Assembly (NCBI GenBank): GCA_000961695.1
Contig: LADW01000077.1
Coordinates: 62,001-126,000, forward strand
From: Hyphomonadaceae bacterium BRH_c29
Lineage (GTDB): Bacteria > Pseudomonadota > Alphaproteobacteria > Caulobacterales > Hyphomonadaceae
Length of the DNA: 64,000 nucleotides
Direction of reading: 5' to 3'
The notes below the pieces were generated by a model, which had not been told where the DNA came from, made no database searches, and worked only from the letters and a program-made list of their open reading frames with translations. This document shows, piece by piece, positions 1 through 11,910 of this stretch. Every line of letters starts with the position of its first letter. The first letter of the stretch is position 1. A program made the position numbers and the translations under genes.

Positions 1-333
1 GTCTTCGCCGGTTTCAGGCCGGTAGGAGAAGGAGGGATGGCGCGGCGCGTCCTGAATTGCCATCGGCTCAGCCCGGCGAGCCACGAGACCGACCAGGCCT
101 TCATTGGCCGACAGGCGCGTATTGCCGACAGCTTCAGGCTTCAGGCCTTCGGTGGCGATCAGGATGAGCTGTCCGCCCCGGTGGCGCAGGTAAACCGAGC
201 ACACATCGGCCACCATGGTGGAGGCGATGAGGCGAACCACATTGTCGAGCCGGGAGCGTGTTTCACCGTCTTCCGCCATCATCTGGCGGAGGCGGTTCAT
301 CAACAGACGCGTGGCAGGCAGGTTGTAGGCCAT
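1..333 (-). CDS. ptsP: PtsP, EI-Ntr phosphoenolpyruvate phosphotransferase (N-terminal part, cut by window edge)
   Basis: The 111 codons read on the minus strand from ATG 333 start MAYNLPATRLLMNRLRQMMA and continue into a GAF-like fold (VADVCSVYLRHRGGQLILIATEGL, split here by eye around residues 41-64). This is the N-terminal sensor domain of PtsP, enzyme I of the nitrogen PTS, which takes phosphate from PEP and passes it to NPr in the cytoplasm. The catalytic PEP-utiliser domains lie outside the window. It follows lysC in the same direction after 26 bases, a pairing common in alphaproteobacteria, so co-transcription is likely. The ribosome binding site is weak. Identity rests on the GAF start plus the context; another GAF protein is possible but less likely. 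Confidence 0.8.
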   Translation of the reverse strand, partial: MAYNLPATRLLMNRLRQMMAEDGETRSRLDNVVRLIASTMVADVCSVYLRHRGGQLILIATEGLKPEAVGNTRLSANEGLVGLVARRAEPMAIQDAPRHPSFSYRPETGED

Positions 334-359
334 CTATGACCCGGTTGTTGCAAGCGCCC

Positions 360-1607
360 TCACTCAGCGTCAAGGCCGAATGCGGTATGAAGCGCCCGGA
401 CGGCCAGTTCTGTATAGGGCGCGGCGATCAGAACCGAGATCTTGATCTCTGACGTGGCGATGACGTCGATGTTGATGTTCTTCTCCGAAAGGGCGCGGAA
501 CATGGTCTCGGCGACGCCGGTATGGCTCTTCATGCCGACGCCGATGATCGAGACCTTGGAGACGTCACGGGTGACCTCCATGGACTCAAAGCCGAGCTCG
601 GCCTGCGCTTTTTCCAGCGTTTCCTTGGCGAACGGGCTGTCGCGGTCGGTACAGGTGAAGACCAGGTTGGCCCGGTCCGGACCGCGGGCATTGGCCTGCA
701 CGATCATGTCCACATTGATCCCGGCCTGCGCCAGCACGGCGAACAGTTTCGCCGAGACGCCGGGCTTGTCCGGCATTCCGTAAAGGGTGACCTTGGCCTC
801 ATCACGCGAATAGGCGACGCCGCTGACAACCTGCTTTTCCACGATTTCTTCCTCTGCGCAGACTAGGGTTCCGGGATTGGGCTCGCCAGGCTTCAGGAAG
901 CTGGAGAGCACGCGCACCGGCACGTTATGGTTCATGGCCATTTCAACCGAGCGGGTCTGGAGGACCTTTGCGCCCAGCGAAGCCATTTCGAGCATTTCCT
1001 CGAACGAGATCTTGTTGATCCGGCGCGCCTTGGGAACGATGCGCGGATCGGTGGTGTAGACGCCGTCGACATCGGTGTAGATGTCGCAAACCTGGGCGTT
1101 CAGCGCGGCGGCAACCGCCACGGCGCTGGTATCTGACCCGCCGCGGCCGAGCGTCGTCACGCGGTCTTCGTCGGTCACGCCCTGGAACCCGGCAATGACG
1201 GCAATCTCGCCGGAATCGATGGAGTCCGGCAGCCGGGAATCTTCAAAGCCCATGATGCGGGCGCGGCCATGGCTCTTGTTGGTCTTCAGGCGCAGCTGCC
1301 AGCCGAGCCACGAGCGAGCTTTCAGGCCACGCTTGCGCAGCGCCAGTGCCAGCAGGCCAGCCGTCACCTGCTCGCCCGAGGCGACCACAACGTCATACTC
1401 ATCGTCATACTGGTCGCGCGGCAGGTCCTGACCGGCGGCGCCCTCGGTAAGCGCGACCAGCTTGTTGGTCTCCCCGGCCATGGCCGAAACCACCACGGCC
1501 ATATGCTCGCCCTGCGCTGCGCGGGCCGCGACAATATCGGCCACGTTCGCAATGCGATCGAGGTCTCCAACGGATGTGCCGCCAAACTTGAGTACCGTGC
1601 GCGCCAT
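360..1607 (-). CDS. lysC: Aspartate kinase
   Basis: This 415-residue cytoplasmic enzyme phosphorylates aspartate, the first step toward lysine, threonine, methionine and diaminopimelate. The amino acid kinase domain opens with LKFGGTSVG at residues 6-14 and contains the GRGGSDTSAVA substrate motif near 155-165. Two ACT domains fill the C-terminus from about residue 265 (VTLYGMPDKPGVSAKLF and VSIIGVGMKSHTGVAETMF), which is where end products bind in this family. Length is normal for a monofunctional lysC. Start ATG 1607 has an AGGG-containing site just upstream. It is divergent from ubiG with a 91-base gap and precedes ptsP. Confidence 0.97.
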   Translation of the reverse strand: MARTVLKFGGTSVGDLDRIANVADIVAARAAQGEHMAVVVSAMAGETNKLVALTEGAAGQDLPRDQYDDEYDVVVASGEQVTAGLLALALRKRGLKARSWLGWQLRLKTNKSHGRARIMGFEDSRLPDSIDSGEIAVIAGFQGVTDEDRVTTLGRGGSDTSAVAVAAALNAQVCDIYTDVDGVYTTDPRIVPKARRINKISFEEMLEMASLGAKVLQTRSVEMAMNHNVPVRVLSSFLKPGEPNPGTLVCAEEEIVEKQVVSGVAYSRDEAKVTLYGMPDKPGVSAKLFAVLAQAGINVDMIVQANARGPDRANLVFTCTDRDSPFAKETLEKAQAELGFESMEVTRDVSKVSIIGVGMKSHTGVAETMFRALSEKNINIDVIATSEIKISVLIAAPYTELAVRALHTAFGLDAE

Positions 1608-1698
1608 TTCGCCCTATATCCTGTAGAACCGGGTATGCCCCTATATACGCGCCCTCATACGGGCTGTTCTCAGCCGGATCAAACAGGTTTGCTAAACC

Positions 1699-2475
1699 AT
1701 GGTGAAAACAATTGAAGGCTCCCTTGGGGCACCCCGCACGCCGAGCATCGATCCGGACGAAGTGGCAAAATTTTCCGCCATGGCCGCCGACTGGTGGGAC
1801 CCGACGGGCAAATTTCGCCCCCTGCACCGGTTCAACCCGGTCCGGCTTCGCTTCATTCGCGAAACGGCAGAGCGCCATTTCGGCATCGCAGCGGGCAAGG
1901 TGAAGCCGCTGGAAGGCCTGCGTTTACTGGACATTGGCTGTGGCGGCGGCCTTGTCTGCGAACCCATGGCGCGGCTCGGCGCAGCGGTGACCGGTGTCGA
2001 TGCTTCCGAAGCCAACATCAAGACCGCCCTCACCCATGCCGGTGAGCAGGGCCTTGAAATCGACTATCGTGCCGGAACCGCAGAGGGTCTGATCGATGCC
2101 AATGAGGCACCCTTCGACATGGTGCTGAATCTTGAAGTGGTCGAACATGTCGCAGATCCAGCGCAGTTCCTGAAGGACACGGCAAGCCTCGTCCGGCCCG
2201 GCGGCCTGATGATCGTGGCCACCCTCAACAAGACCGCGAAAGCGCTGGCAACGGCGGTGATCGGGGCGGAATATGTTCTCGGCTGGCTGCCGCGCGGCAC
2301 GCATGACTGGTCGAAATTCCTGCCGCCGGAAGATGTGCGTAGCGCCCTGGCTGAAGCGGGCATGGAACCTGCCGCCGCGACGGGTGTTTCTTACGCACCC
2401 CTGACGGGCGCCTGGCGCCTCAGCACAGATACATCGGTGAATTACATGATTGTTGCCACACGGCCGGACGCATGA
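1699..2475 (+). CDS. ubiG: UbiG, ubiquinone biosynthesis O-methyltransferase
   Basis: This 258-residue class I SAM-dependent methyltransferase performs the two O-methylations of ubiquinone synthesis (known for the family). The N-terminal block [19 protein letters not shown] at residues 21-39 is typical of UbiG, and SAM motif I is [19 protein letters not shown] at 76-94, followed by [11 protein letters not shown]. The later block [15 protein letters not shown] marks the post-I motifs. The start ATG 1699 gives the family N-terminus. Its stop overlaps the start of the DUF924 gene by four bases (ATGA), so the two are probably translated from one message. Confidence 0.95.
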   Translation: MVKTIEGSLGAPRTPSIDPDEVAKFSAMAADWWDPTGKFRPLHRFNPVRLRFIRETAERHFGIAAGKVKPLEGLRLLDIGCGGGLVCEPMARLGAAVTGVDASEANIKTALTHAGEQGLEIDYRAGTAEGLIDANEAPFDMVLNLEVVEHVADPAQFLKDTASLVRPGGLMIVATLNKTAKALATAVIGAEYVLGWLPRGTHDWSKFLPPEDVRSALAEAGMEPAAATGVSYAPLTGAWRLSTDTSVNYMIVATRPDA

Positions 2476-3083
2476 GCGCGCTTCCCACCCCGCAAGACGT
2501 CCTCGACTACTGGATCGGAAAGTCCGCGACATCTCCGGAAGCTGCCGGCGAGAAAAACAAGCTCTGGTTCGGCAAGGCGGATGCGACCGATGCGGAGATC
2601 CGCACGCGCTTCCTGGAAATTCTGGAAACCCTGTCCCACCTGCCCGCCGCCGAATCCTGGGCAGCGCGCGGACCTCGCGAGCGGCTGGCGGCCATCATTG
2701 TGCTGGACCAGTTCAGCCGCAACCTGTTCCGGGGCGATGCCCGCGCCTTCGCGCAGGACGACCTCGCCCTGCTGCTCTGTGAGGACGGCATTGCTCTGGG
2801 GCAAGACAAGGGCCTGTCCGAATCGGAGCGGATCTTCTTCTATCTGCCGCTCGAACATTCCGAAGCGCCCGAAAATCAGGAGCGCTCCATCGCCATGTTC
2901 AAGGCGCTGGTGGAAGACTCCCGCGATGGTTTCCGCGAGCTGACGGCCAGCACGCTGAAATATGCCGAGGCCCACAAGAAGGTGATCGATCAGTTCGGCC
3001 GCTTCCCGCACCGCAACGCGGCGCTGGGAAGAGAGTCGACAGCGGATGAGAAAGAATGGCTCGCCGAGGGCGGCGGCTTCTAG
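2472..3083 (+). CDS. DUF924 family protein
   Basis: The 203-residue protein carries the DUF924 signature: [10 protein letters not shown] at the start, [20 protein letters not shown] near residues 73-92, [17 protein letters not shown] near 119-135, and [15 protein letters not shown] near the end. The family is cytoplasmic, all-helical and TPR-like; no enzymatic reaction is established. The start overlaps the ubiG stop in an ATGA arrangement. The stop codon shares the bases CTAG with the stop of the convergent permease gene, so the two genes overlap by four bases. Confidence 0.93.
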   Translation: MSALPTPQDVLDYWIGKSATSPEAAGEKNKLWFGKADATDAEIRTRFLEILETLSHLPAAESWAARGPRERLAAIIVLDQFSRNLFRGDARAFAQDDLALLLCEDGIALGQDKGLSESERIFFYLPLEHSEAPENQERSIAMFKALVEDSRDGFRELTASTLKYAEAHKKVIDQFGRFPHRNAALGRESTADEKEWLAEGGGF

Positions 3084-4447
3084 TCCAGCGGCTCCGGCCC
3101 GCGCGGATCGAGCGACTTGCTGACCTCCACCTGCATGGCCCGCGTGAATGGGTAATAGCTCGCCGCCACAGCCGCCAGAATATAGAGTGCACCCGGCAAC
3201 AGGCAAAAAACCAGCAACAGGCCCTGAATGGCTTCTGGTGAGTTATTCGCTGACGGATGAAATCCAGCCAGACGCCCAAGAATGAAATAGCCGACCCCGA
3301 AGGCGAGGCTGTTTCCGACCTTATAGGCGCTGGTCAGCATCGCGTAGTAAATGCCCGACCTGTTCTCACCCGTCTTTGCAGCCTGCCACTCGATGACGTC
3401 GGCTGTCATGGAGCGCGTCAGCACGATCGGCGCGCTGAACGCGACACCATTGACAAAAGCCCCAATGAAGAGCGGCCAGAAACCGCCAACCTGGCCCGCA
3501 ATATAATAGATAACGAAACTGCTGCAGGACATCAGAACGGCTGCGCGGAAGGCAATATGCTTCTCAGTCTTCGCGGCAAGCTTCAGCCAGAAGGGCAATG
3601 CGATGACCGCCATGAGGAAGAAGAACATCAGGACCAGGCCAGACATGCCGTCCGACAGGCCGAACACGAATTCGGCGACGAACAGATAGTTCGCCGCGGT
3701 CACCGCGATCGCTGTTCCGGTCAGCAATTCCAGCAGCAGGATATGTCCCAGATACTTGTTCTTCAGGGCCGCAAGGAATGGCCGCAGGCGGAACTTCGTG
3801 GCCGCTCCCCGGTCTCCGCGCACCGGGGCGTCCGGAACGAACGCGCAAGCGAGGAATGCGGCCAGCGGCAAGGAGAACAAGAGCACCCAGCCCATGATCG
3901 CGACCTGCCCGAACCGGTCGATCCCGACACCTGACAGGCCCAGCACAGCCGGGATCGCCAGCAGGCCCAGCATGGCCAGCGTGTTGACGATCTCGGCCCA
4001 TTGGAACAAGCGCGACCGGTCGTCATAGTCCACCGCGATGGCCGGCACCCAGGCTGATCGCGTGGTCTGCAACAGGGTGAAGCCAACATAGAAGAGCAGC
4101 ATCCAGCCGACGAAATAGCCCGGCCCTGCGCCCTTGTGCGGCATGTAGACGAAATAGGTCGCCAGCCCCAGGATCGGCACCGACAGCACGATCCAGTGCC
4201 GCACCCGGCCCCACGGGCTGCGATAGCGGTCTACGAGATAGCCCATCACCGGATCTGTGAAGATGTCCCAGAAGCGGAGCATCATGAACAACAGCCCGGT
4301 CAGCTCCAGGCCGAGCCCCACTTCGCGCGCATAGAGCGGCGCGAGATAAACACCCACAGGCAGCCCGACCCCCGCAAGAGGGATGCCCAGCGAGGAGAAC
4401 GCGAGCACGCGAGGAAGGGACAACCGCTTGGTTGGGGCGTCAGTCAT
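3080..4447 (-). CDS. MFS permease of the glycoside-pentoside-hexuronide:cation symporter (MelB-like) type
   Basis: This 455-residue inner-membrane protein has about 12 hydrophobic segments. Near residues 55-80 it carries LMFMMLRFWDIFTDPVMGYL-type sequence followed by DRYRSPWGRVRHWIV; the conserved Asp and the R-x-x-x-GRxR loop are the hallmark of GPH cation symporters. The substrate cannot be read from sequence; family members move sugars or related compounds with Na+ or H+. The C-terminal tail is short and hydrophilic. It is divergent from the M20 peptidase gene and converges with the DUF924 gene with overlapping stops. Confidence 0.88.
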   Translation of the reverse strand: MTDAPTKRLSLPRVLAFSSLGIPLAGVGLPVGVYLAPLYAREVGLGLELTGLLFMMLRFWDIFTDPVMGYLVDRYRSPWGRVRHWIVLSVPILGLATYFVYMPHKGAGPGYFVGWMLLFYVGFTLLQTTRSAWVPAIAVDYDDRSRLFQWAEIVNTLAMLGLLAIPAVLGLSGVGIDRFGQVAIMGWVLLFSLPLAAFLACAFVPDAPVRGDRGAATKFRLRPFLAALKNKYLGHILLLELLTGTAIAVTAANYLFVAEFVFGLSDGMSGLVLMFFFLMAVIALPFWLKLAAKTEKHIAFRAAVLMSCSSFVIYYIAGQVGGFWPLFIGAFVNGVAFSAPIVLTRSMTADVIEWQAAKTGENRSGIYYAMLTSAYKVGNSLAFGVGYFILGRLAGFHPSANNSPEAIQGLLLVFCLLPGALYILAAVAASYYPFTRAMQVEVSKSLDPRGPEPLD

Positions 4448-4564
4448 CGCGACAACCTGCCGCGCAAAATCGTGACGGCCAAGTCATTTATTTGCATGAC
4501 GTCGGGTTCACGAAGCCGAACCAAGCCGTTACCGTCCGCCCCCTATGCTGGAGAGGGTATTACG

Positions 4565-6052
4565 ATGCTGAAAAAAATCCTGATGGGGCTTGGCGCCCTG
4601 GCCGTGCTTGTGATCGGCGTCGTGCTGTATCGAACCTTCACCTATGGCAGCACGCCCGTGGGCGACCGCGTCGAGCTGCCGGACGTGCCGGCCATCTCCG
4701 CCGAAAAAGCCGCCGGGCATCTTTCCGAAGCCATCCAGTTTACGACCATCACACTCGCCAATGGCGACCCGCGACCCGGCCAGGAAGGCCCCTGGCTGGC
4801 GCTGCATGACTGGCTGGAAGCCACCTACCCTGCCGCGCATGCCGCGATGACCCGCGAAATCGTGCCCGGCACACTGACCCTCCTCTACACCTGGCAGGGC
4901 TCTGATCCGTCGCTGAAGCCGATCCTGCTGATGGCGCACCAGGACGTCGTGCCCGTGAACATGGGCACCGAAGGCGACTGGACCGGCGCCCCGTTCAAAG
5001 GCGACATCGTCGACGGCTATGTCTATGGACGTGGCGCGCTTGACGACAAAGGCAACCTGGTCGGCATCATGGAAGCCGTGGACGCGCTGGCCGCCTCCGG
5101 CTTCCAGCCGAAACGCACGATCCTGGTCCAGTTCGGACATGACGAGGAAGTCCTCGGCTCCGGCGCCAAGGCTGGCATTGCGCTGCTGAAATCCCGCGGC
5201 ATCGAGCCCGTCATGGCGATCGACGAGGGCTATGCCGTGCTCGATCCCTCCCCGCTCACCGGCGACGTCATGGGCCTGATCGGCGTGTCTGAAAAAGGCT
5301 ATGTGACCGTACAGGTGACGGCACTCGGTGAAGGTGGGCACTCCTCGATGCCGCCGCGCGATTCCGCCGCTGTCCGTCTCAGCAAGGCGCTCGTCGCCCT
5401 AGACGAAAACCAGATGCCCGCTGATTTCAGCAAGCCGCCGGTCTCTGACCTGCTCAGCGCGTCGGCTGGCCGCATGCCCTTCGTCCAGAAAATGGCGCTG
5501 GCAAACATGTGGCTCTTCGGCGGCATGGTCGACAAGAACTTCTCGAAAAGCCAGGCTGGCAACGCCATGGTGCGCACCACGACGGCGCCGACCATGCTGG
5601 TCGGCTCCGCCAAGGAAAACGTGCTGCCACAACGCGCGCAGGCCGCCGTCAATTTCCGCGTTCACCCCAACGACACCGTCGCCGATGTCGTGCAGCACGT
5701 GAAAGATGTCACCGCCGGGATCGAAGGCATTGATGTCAGCGTGCCGGAAGAAGGTGGCAGCGAGCCGTCCCCCGTCTCACCGACCGAAGGCCGCCCCTAT
5801 GCGGTTCTGGCCAGCGTTGCCGAAGCCACAGGTGACGGCGCACCGGTTGCACCTGCGCTCGTGGTCGGCGCCACGGATGGACGCTGGGCAACAGCCATCA
5901 CGCCCGCCGTCTACCGCTTCTCCCCGGCCGTTCTGAAGCCGGCGGACCTCAGCGGCTTCCACGGCACGAACGAGCGCATGTCCATCGAGAACATGGGCCG
6001 CATCTCCACCGGCTTCGCCCAGATCATCGTGGCGATGGACCAGGGCGACTGA
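4565..6052 (+). CDS. M20-family metallopeptidase, carboxypeptidase S / PM20D1-like
   Basis: This 495-residue protein begins with one hydrophobic segment (residues 5-22), so it is membrane-anchored or exported. M20 zinc motifs are visible: LMAHQDVVPV (about 120-129), the YGRGALDDKGNL metal-bridging Asp (about 153-164) and GHDEEVLGSGAK with the catalytic Glu pair (about 193-204). The dimerisation domain follows, and a C-terminal GTNERMS block supplies the last ligand region. It resembles carboxypeptidase S and PM20D1, which hydrolyse acyl-amino acids or peptides. Start ATG 4565 is chosen because GAGAGG lies 9 bases upstream and a membrane anchor follows directly. It stands alone between two minus-strand genes. 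Confidence 0.9.
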   Translation: MLKKILMGLGALAVLVIGVVLYRTFTYGSTPVGDRVELPDVPAISAEKAAGHLSEAIQFTTITLANGDPRPGQEGPWLALHDWLEATYPAAHAAMTREIVPGTLTLLYTWQGSDPSLKPILLMAHQDVVPVNMGTEGDWTGAPFKGDIVDGYVYGRGALDDKGNLVGIMEAVDALAASGFQPKRTILVQFGHDEEVLGSGAKAGIALLKSRGIEPVMAIDEGYAVLDPSPLTGDVMGLIGVSEKGYVTVQVTALGEGGHSSMPPRDSAAVRLSKALVALDENQMPADFSKPPVSDLLSASAGRMPFVQKMALANMWLFGGMVDKNFSKSQAGNAMVRTTTAPTMLVGSAKENVLPQRAQAAVNFRVHPNDTVADVVQHVKDVTAGIEGIDVSVPEEGGSEPSPVSPTEGRPYAVLASVAEATGDGAPVAPALVVGATDGRWATAITPAVYRFSPAVLKPADLSGFHGTNERMSIENMGRISTGFAQIIVAMDQGD

Positions 6053-6077
6053 CGCGTGACACCAGAGCCGGTCAGAC

Positions 6078-7403
6078 CTATTCCGCTGGAACAGGTTTGG
6101 CCGGCCGGTAGGCCTCGGCATTGGTCGTGAACTCTGCATGGCCGTAGCGTTTCAGCAGGCGGCGAAGCTTGGCCACCAGATGGCGATCCGCAAGCCCCCG
6201 CAGGCCCGGCACTTTGAGCGCCGCATTATAGATCGCCATCTTCGCCGCGATCATCGGGAACAGGACGCCCGCGATCACATAGTCGAGCTTTTGCACCGGC
6301 ACGCCGATATCCCGCGCCATCTGAGTGTTGCCGCCCAGGAAGTGCTGGACAAGCACAAGCCGTGCAAGCCGGCGCTCCAGCGCGTTGTGAATCTGGTTAC
6401 CGAGTGATTTGTCCGGCGGCAGATAAGCTGCCAGTGTCGCCCGCACCAGCGAGCCGCAGGTCTCATCGTCAAACCCGTCCCGGATCGAACCGCTGCGCGC
6501 ATTCATGATGTCGATAATGCCCTGCGGCGTATCGGCGAGCAGATCTTCGGGCAGACCGAGAAGGTAACAGCGATAGCGGCTGAACTCGACGCGGGCGCGT
6601 TCTTCAGCCGTGAACTCAGTACGCCCCTCTTCCAGCATCTTGTAGGCGAGCAGGAAGACATCGATCAGCCCGGCGGGCATCTGGTCGACCTGCGGGATTG
6701 GAATACCGTACACGGATACGTCCCAGCCCTTCACGCGCCGCAACACATTGTAGCGCACCATGGAGTGCATCATCCGCACCATGGCGGCGGCCTTGAAGCC
6801 CTCCCCGCGCGGCTCCAGCGCATTCGGCAAAGTGGTGACCGTGAAGAAGGTCGCGGTCTCGTTCACCCGGCGCGAAGCCGTCGAATGGCCCAGCGTTCCG
6901 GTAATCGCCATGGGCAGTGCAGTATACTTGTTGAGGAAGGTTGCGAGGAACGCACCGCGGATCATCCAGGGCGAAGACTCCGCCATGGGCAACCGGTTGA
7001 GCCGGGCGCCTTCGCGCACCAGGTTCATGTCGAGCCAGTCGGGCTTCACTTCCATTTCGGCGATGAGCGCGGCGAGTTCCGGCGGCGCATCCGGCACGGC
7101 CTCGATCCCTTCGTCGCAGGCGGTCTGCAGCATGTCGACGAGGCGCTTGAAGCCATACTCCCCCATCAGGCCGGCATAGGCATCGGCGGTCACATCGCCC
7201 AGCATTGTGTAGGCTTTCACCCGCGCGACGATGTCGGCAGGCGGGGCCGGAAACTTGTCCGCATAGGATTTCATCGAGCTGACGCTGAGATCCTCGGTGT
7301 AGCGTTCGGGCGTCTGCGAGAAGTCGATTTCGCCGTAGATCGCCGGCAGGGCGGTCTTCTGGAGTTCGATACGCTGGTGAACCTGTTCGAGCGAAGCGGT
7401 CAT
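6078..7403 (-). CDS. Oxygenase MpaB family protein (DUF2236)
   Basis: The 441-residue protein belongs to the MpaB/latex-clearing family of haem-dependent oxygenases: RGAFLATFLNKYTALPMAITGTLG-type sequence near residues 150-173 (written here in parts), VNETATFFTVTTLPNAL, the MHSMVRYNVL histidine block and a later YRCYLLGLPEDLL block. The family uses a haem ligated by histidines; the actual substrate is unknown here. ATG 7403 (MTASLEQV) is preferred over an upstream TTG because AGAGG lies 9 bases before it. A TetR-type regulator is divergent from it across 112 bases and is its likely regulator. Confidence 0.85.
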   Translation of the reverse strand: MTASLEQVHQRIELQKTALPAIYGEIDFSQTPERYTEDLSVSSMKSYADKFPAPPADIVARVKAYTMLGDVTADAYAGLMGEYGFKRLVDMLQTACDEGIEAVPDAPPELAALIAEMEVKPDWLDMNLVREGARLNRLPMAESSPWMIRGAFLATFLNKYTALPMAITGTLGHSTASRRVNETATFFTVTTLPNALEPRGEGFKAAAMVRMMHSMVRYNVLRRVKGWDVSVYGIPIPQVDQMPAGLIDVFLLAYKMLEEGRTEFTAEERARVEFSRYRCYLLGLPEDLLADTPQGIIDIMNARSGSIRDGFDDETCGSLVRATLAAYLPPDKSLGNQIHNALERRLARLVLVQHFLGGNTQMARDIGVPVQKLDYVIAGVLFPMIAAKMAIYNAALKVPGLRGLADRHLVAKLRRLLKRYGHAEFTTNAEAYRPAKPVPAE

Positions 7404-7515
7404 TCGGGGCCTCTGGATCAATTCTTGGAGCTTGGCCGTCCATAATGTAAGAAATCCTCATATTTTCCACTCGCGTCTTCCCGGCGCGCTTCTTCCCCGT
7501 GTCAGGCCCCGGCAA

Positions 7516-8136
7516 GTGACTGAAAAGAATAGAAGAAATCCGAAGCAGGCCCGCGCCCGCGCCACCGTGGACGCGGTTCTGGAGGCAGCCTTTCAGATTC
7601 TGGAGGCCGAAGGATTGGCCAGATTGACGACCAGCCGCATCGCCGAACGCGCCGGCGTCTCCATCGGCACGCTCTACCAGTACTTCCCGGATCGGGAGGC
7701 CATCCTCCTCGCCATGGGCCAGCGCCAGAGCGACGCCATGCGCGAGAAGATCACCTCGATCATTCTGGACGCGCCGGAGGCAGGCGGTGTCCGCGCGATT
7801 ATCCGCGCGCTGATGCACGGGCTGCAAGGCTCGGCTGAAACGCGCATGGTTCTCTCCGATGCCCTCTTCCGCGCGGGCGGCGAAGCCGAAGTCGGGCGCC
7901 AGCACCTGACCTTCCTCGACTCCATCAGTGGACGGTCTGAGTTTGACTTTGTCCTCGGCAAGGAATCCTCGTTCATCCTCACCCATGCCGTCATTTACCT
8001 GCTGCGCGCCGCGGCTGCCGAGCCGGAACTGAATCTCGATCCGGACAAGCTGGAGGACGAACTTGTTTTCCTGATGGAAAGCTATCTCGGCAACCTCGCC
8101 GCACGGTCCGACGCCGGGCAGTTCAGCCCCCGTTGA
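7516..8136 (+). CDS. TetR/AcrR family transcriptional regulator
   Basis: Residues 10-60 form the TetR helix-turn-helix: [16 protein letters not shown], then [20 protein letters not shown] and FPDREAIL. The C-terminal 140 residues are the ligand-binding, dimerising part and are not informative. I chose GTG 7516, which gives 206 residues beginning VTEKNRRNP, because the region further upstream reads as low-complexity and no ATG fits; the start is uncertain. It is divergent from the MpaB-type oxygenase gene and probably represses it. Its 3' end overlaps the convergent uvrC by 14 bases. Confidence 0.85.
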   Translation: MTEKNRRNPKQARARATVDAVLEAAFQILEAEGLARLTTSRIAERAGVSIGTLYQYFPDREAILLAMGQRQSDAMREKITSIILDAPEAGGVRAIIRALMHGLQGSAETRMVLSDALFRAGGEAEVGRQHLTFLDSISGRSEFDFVLGKESSFILTHAVIYLLRAAAAEPELNLDPDKLEDELVFLMESYLGNLAARSDAGQFSPR

Positions 8137-10024
8137 AGTGGCCGTGAATGCGTTCGGCAAGCGCTTCGTTGACGCCTTCGACTTCCATCAGGTCGGCTAC
8201 CTTGGCCCGGCTGACACCGCGCGCCGATCCGAAATATTGCAGCAGCGCTTTCTTGCGTGCCGGCCCAATGCCTTCGATCTCGTCCAGCGGGGATTTGCCA
8301 ATGGCGGCTGAGCGCTTCTGCCGGTGCGCGCCAATGGCCCAGCGGTGCGCTTCATCGCGCAGGCGCTGGAGGTAATAGAGCACAGGCGCATTTTCCGGCA
8401 GCTTGAACGGCGCCCTGCCCGGCCGGAAGAATTGCTCCCGGCCCGCATTGCGGTCCACGCCCTTGGCGATGGAGACCAGGTTTACATCGTCCGGGCTCAG
8501 ACCAATCTCTGCCAGCGCCTCGATCACCGCGTTCAGCTGGCCGAGGCCGCCATCGATGAGGACAAGGTCCGGCCAATTGGCGCCATTGCCCTCTTCCCGC
8601 TCCTTCTTGGCGCGACTGAACCGGCGGCGCATCACTTCGCGCATCATGCCGTAATCGTCGCCAGGCTCTATCGTCGCGTCCTTGATGTTGAACTTGCGAT
8701 AGGCGTTCTTCATGAACCCGTCCGGCCCTGCCACGACCATGCCGCCCACGGCGTTGGAGCCCTGAATGTGCGAGTTGTCATAGATCTCGATCCGCTCCGG
8801 CGGGGTCTCCATCTCGAACACTTTCGCCACCTCGTTCAGGAGGCGCGTCTGGCTGGCGGTCTCGGACAGTTTCCGCGTCACCGCCTCGCTGGCATTGCGG
8901 GAGGCCTGCGTGACGAGATCCTTCTTGCTGCCGCGCTCCGGCCGGCGGATCTCCACCTTGCGGTTTGCCTTCAGACTCAACGCGTCGGCGATCAGGTCTG
9001 CCTGGTCCAGCGCATCGGACACAAGGATCAGGCGCGGCGGCGGACGCTTGTCGTAGAACTGGGCAAGGAAGGCCGACAGCACTTCCTCCGGCGTCTGATC
9101 GCTGTCATGGCGCGGGTAGTGCGCCGTCGCGCCCCAGTTCTGCCCGGCCCGGATGAAGAAGACCTGCACGCAGGACACGCCCCCCTCCATGGCGATGGCG
9201 AAAATGTCGGCTTCCTCGATATCGTCCGGGTTCACATCCTGGGTGCCGCGCACATGGGCGATGGCGCGGATGCGGTCGCGCAAGGAGGCGGCGCGTTCGA
9301 AATCCATGGCTTCGGCGGCAGCCTCCATTTCGTTTGCCAGCCGCTTCTGCAGGTCTGCCCCCTTCCCGCGCAGGAAGTCAGCAGCTTCATCGGCCAGTTC
9401 CTGATAGTCCTTCGTGGAGATCAGGCCCACGCAGGGCGCAGCGCAGCGCTTGATCTGGTGCAGCATGCAGGGCCGCGTGCGGGCATTGTAGACACTGTCC
9501 TCGCACGTGCGCAGCAGGAAGGCCTTCTGCAACGTGTCGAGCGTGCGCATCACGGCGCCCGCGCTGGCGAACGGGCCGAAATAATCCCCCTCATCATGCT
9601 TGGCGCCGCGATACTTCTTGATCTGAGGCGCGTCATGGTTTCGCCGGATCAGGATGTAGGGGAAGGACTTGTCGTCCCGCAGCAGCACATTGAAGCGCGG
9701 CTTCAGGCTCTTGATGAGGCTCGCTTCCAGCAGCAGGGCCTCGGTCTCGCTTTCGGTGACGACGAACTCCATCCGGCGTGTCATCGCGATCATGCGCGCG
9801 ATCCGCTGCGTATGGCCGCCAAGGCGGGCATAGTTCGACACCCGCGCCTTCAGGTTCCGCGCCTTGCCGACATACAGCACTTCGTCGACGTCCCCGTACA
9901 TGCGGTAGACGCCCGGTTTTGCCGGCAGGCGGGTCAGATTGTCCTTGATGACGTCAACACCCCGAAGGGGCACCGCGCCGGGCGAGTCAGTTTCCATCTG
10001 CGCAAAATAGGCGCACCGGCGCAT
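8123..10024 (-). CDS. uvrC: UvrC, excinuclease ABC subunit C
   Basis: This 633-residue nuclease makes both incisions in nucleotide excision repair with UvrAB. The GIY-YIG domain covers residues 35-110 ([20 protein letters not shown]), with cysteines of the CxxxC-type block ([13 protein letters not shown]) near 190-202, the UVR domain ([15 protein letters not shown]) near 240-254, an RNase H-like domain with [20 protein letters not shown] near 415-434 and [12 protein letters not shown], and a C-terminal helix-hairpin-helix ([18 protein letters not shown]). Two starts are possible, ATG 10024 and ATG 9997; neither has a strong ribosome site. It lies 11 bases after a small membrane protein gene. 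No alphaproteobacterial SOS box was seen close upstream. Confidence 0.96.
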   Translation of the reverse strand: MRRCAYFAQMETDSPGAVPLRGVDVIKDNLTRLPAKPGVYRMYGDVDEVLYVGKARNLKARVSNYARLGGHTQRIARMIAMTRRMEFVVTESETEALLLEASLIKSLKPRFNVLLRDDKSFPYILIRRNHDAPQIKKYRGAKHDEGDYFGPFASAGAVMRTLDTLQKAFLLRTCEDSVYNARTRPCMLHQIKRCAAPCVGLISTKDYQELADEAADFLRGKGADLQKRLANEMEAAAEAMDFERAASLRDRIRAIAHVRGTQDVNPDDIEEADIFAIAMEGGVSCVQVFFIRAGQNWGATAHYPRHDSDQTPEEVLSAFLAQFYDKRPPPRLILVSDALDQADLIADALSLKANRKVEIRRPERGSKKDLVTQASRNASEAVTRKLSETASQTRLLNEVAKVFEMETPPERIEIYDNSHIQGSNAVGGMVVAGPDGFMKNAYRKFNIKDATIEPGDDYGMMREVMRRRFSRAKKEREEGNGANWPDLVLIDGGLGQLNAVIEALAEIGLSPDDVNLVSIAKGVDRNAGREQFFRPGRAPFKLPENAPVLYYLQRLRDEAHRWAIGAHRQKRSAAIGKSPLDEIEGIGPARKKALLQYFGSARGVSRAKVADLMEVEGVNEALAERIHGHFNGG

Positions 10025-10035
10025 TTATGCGAGCG

Positions 10036-11821
<1,786 letters not shown>

Positions 11822-11910
11822 ATTTTTTCTATAGACTGGGCTGACCCTATCGATTGGAACCCTCCCGGTCGCTTCCCCATATGCTTGGGGTAATGACGAG
11901 GAGAACACCC

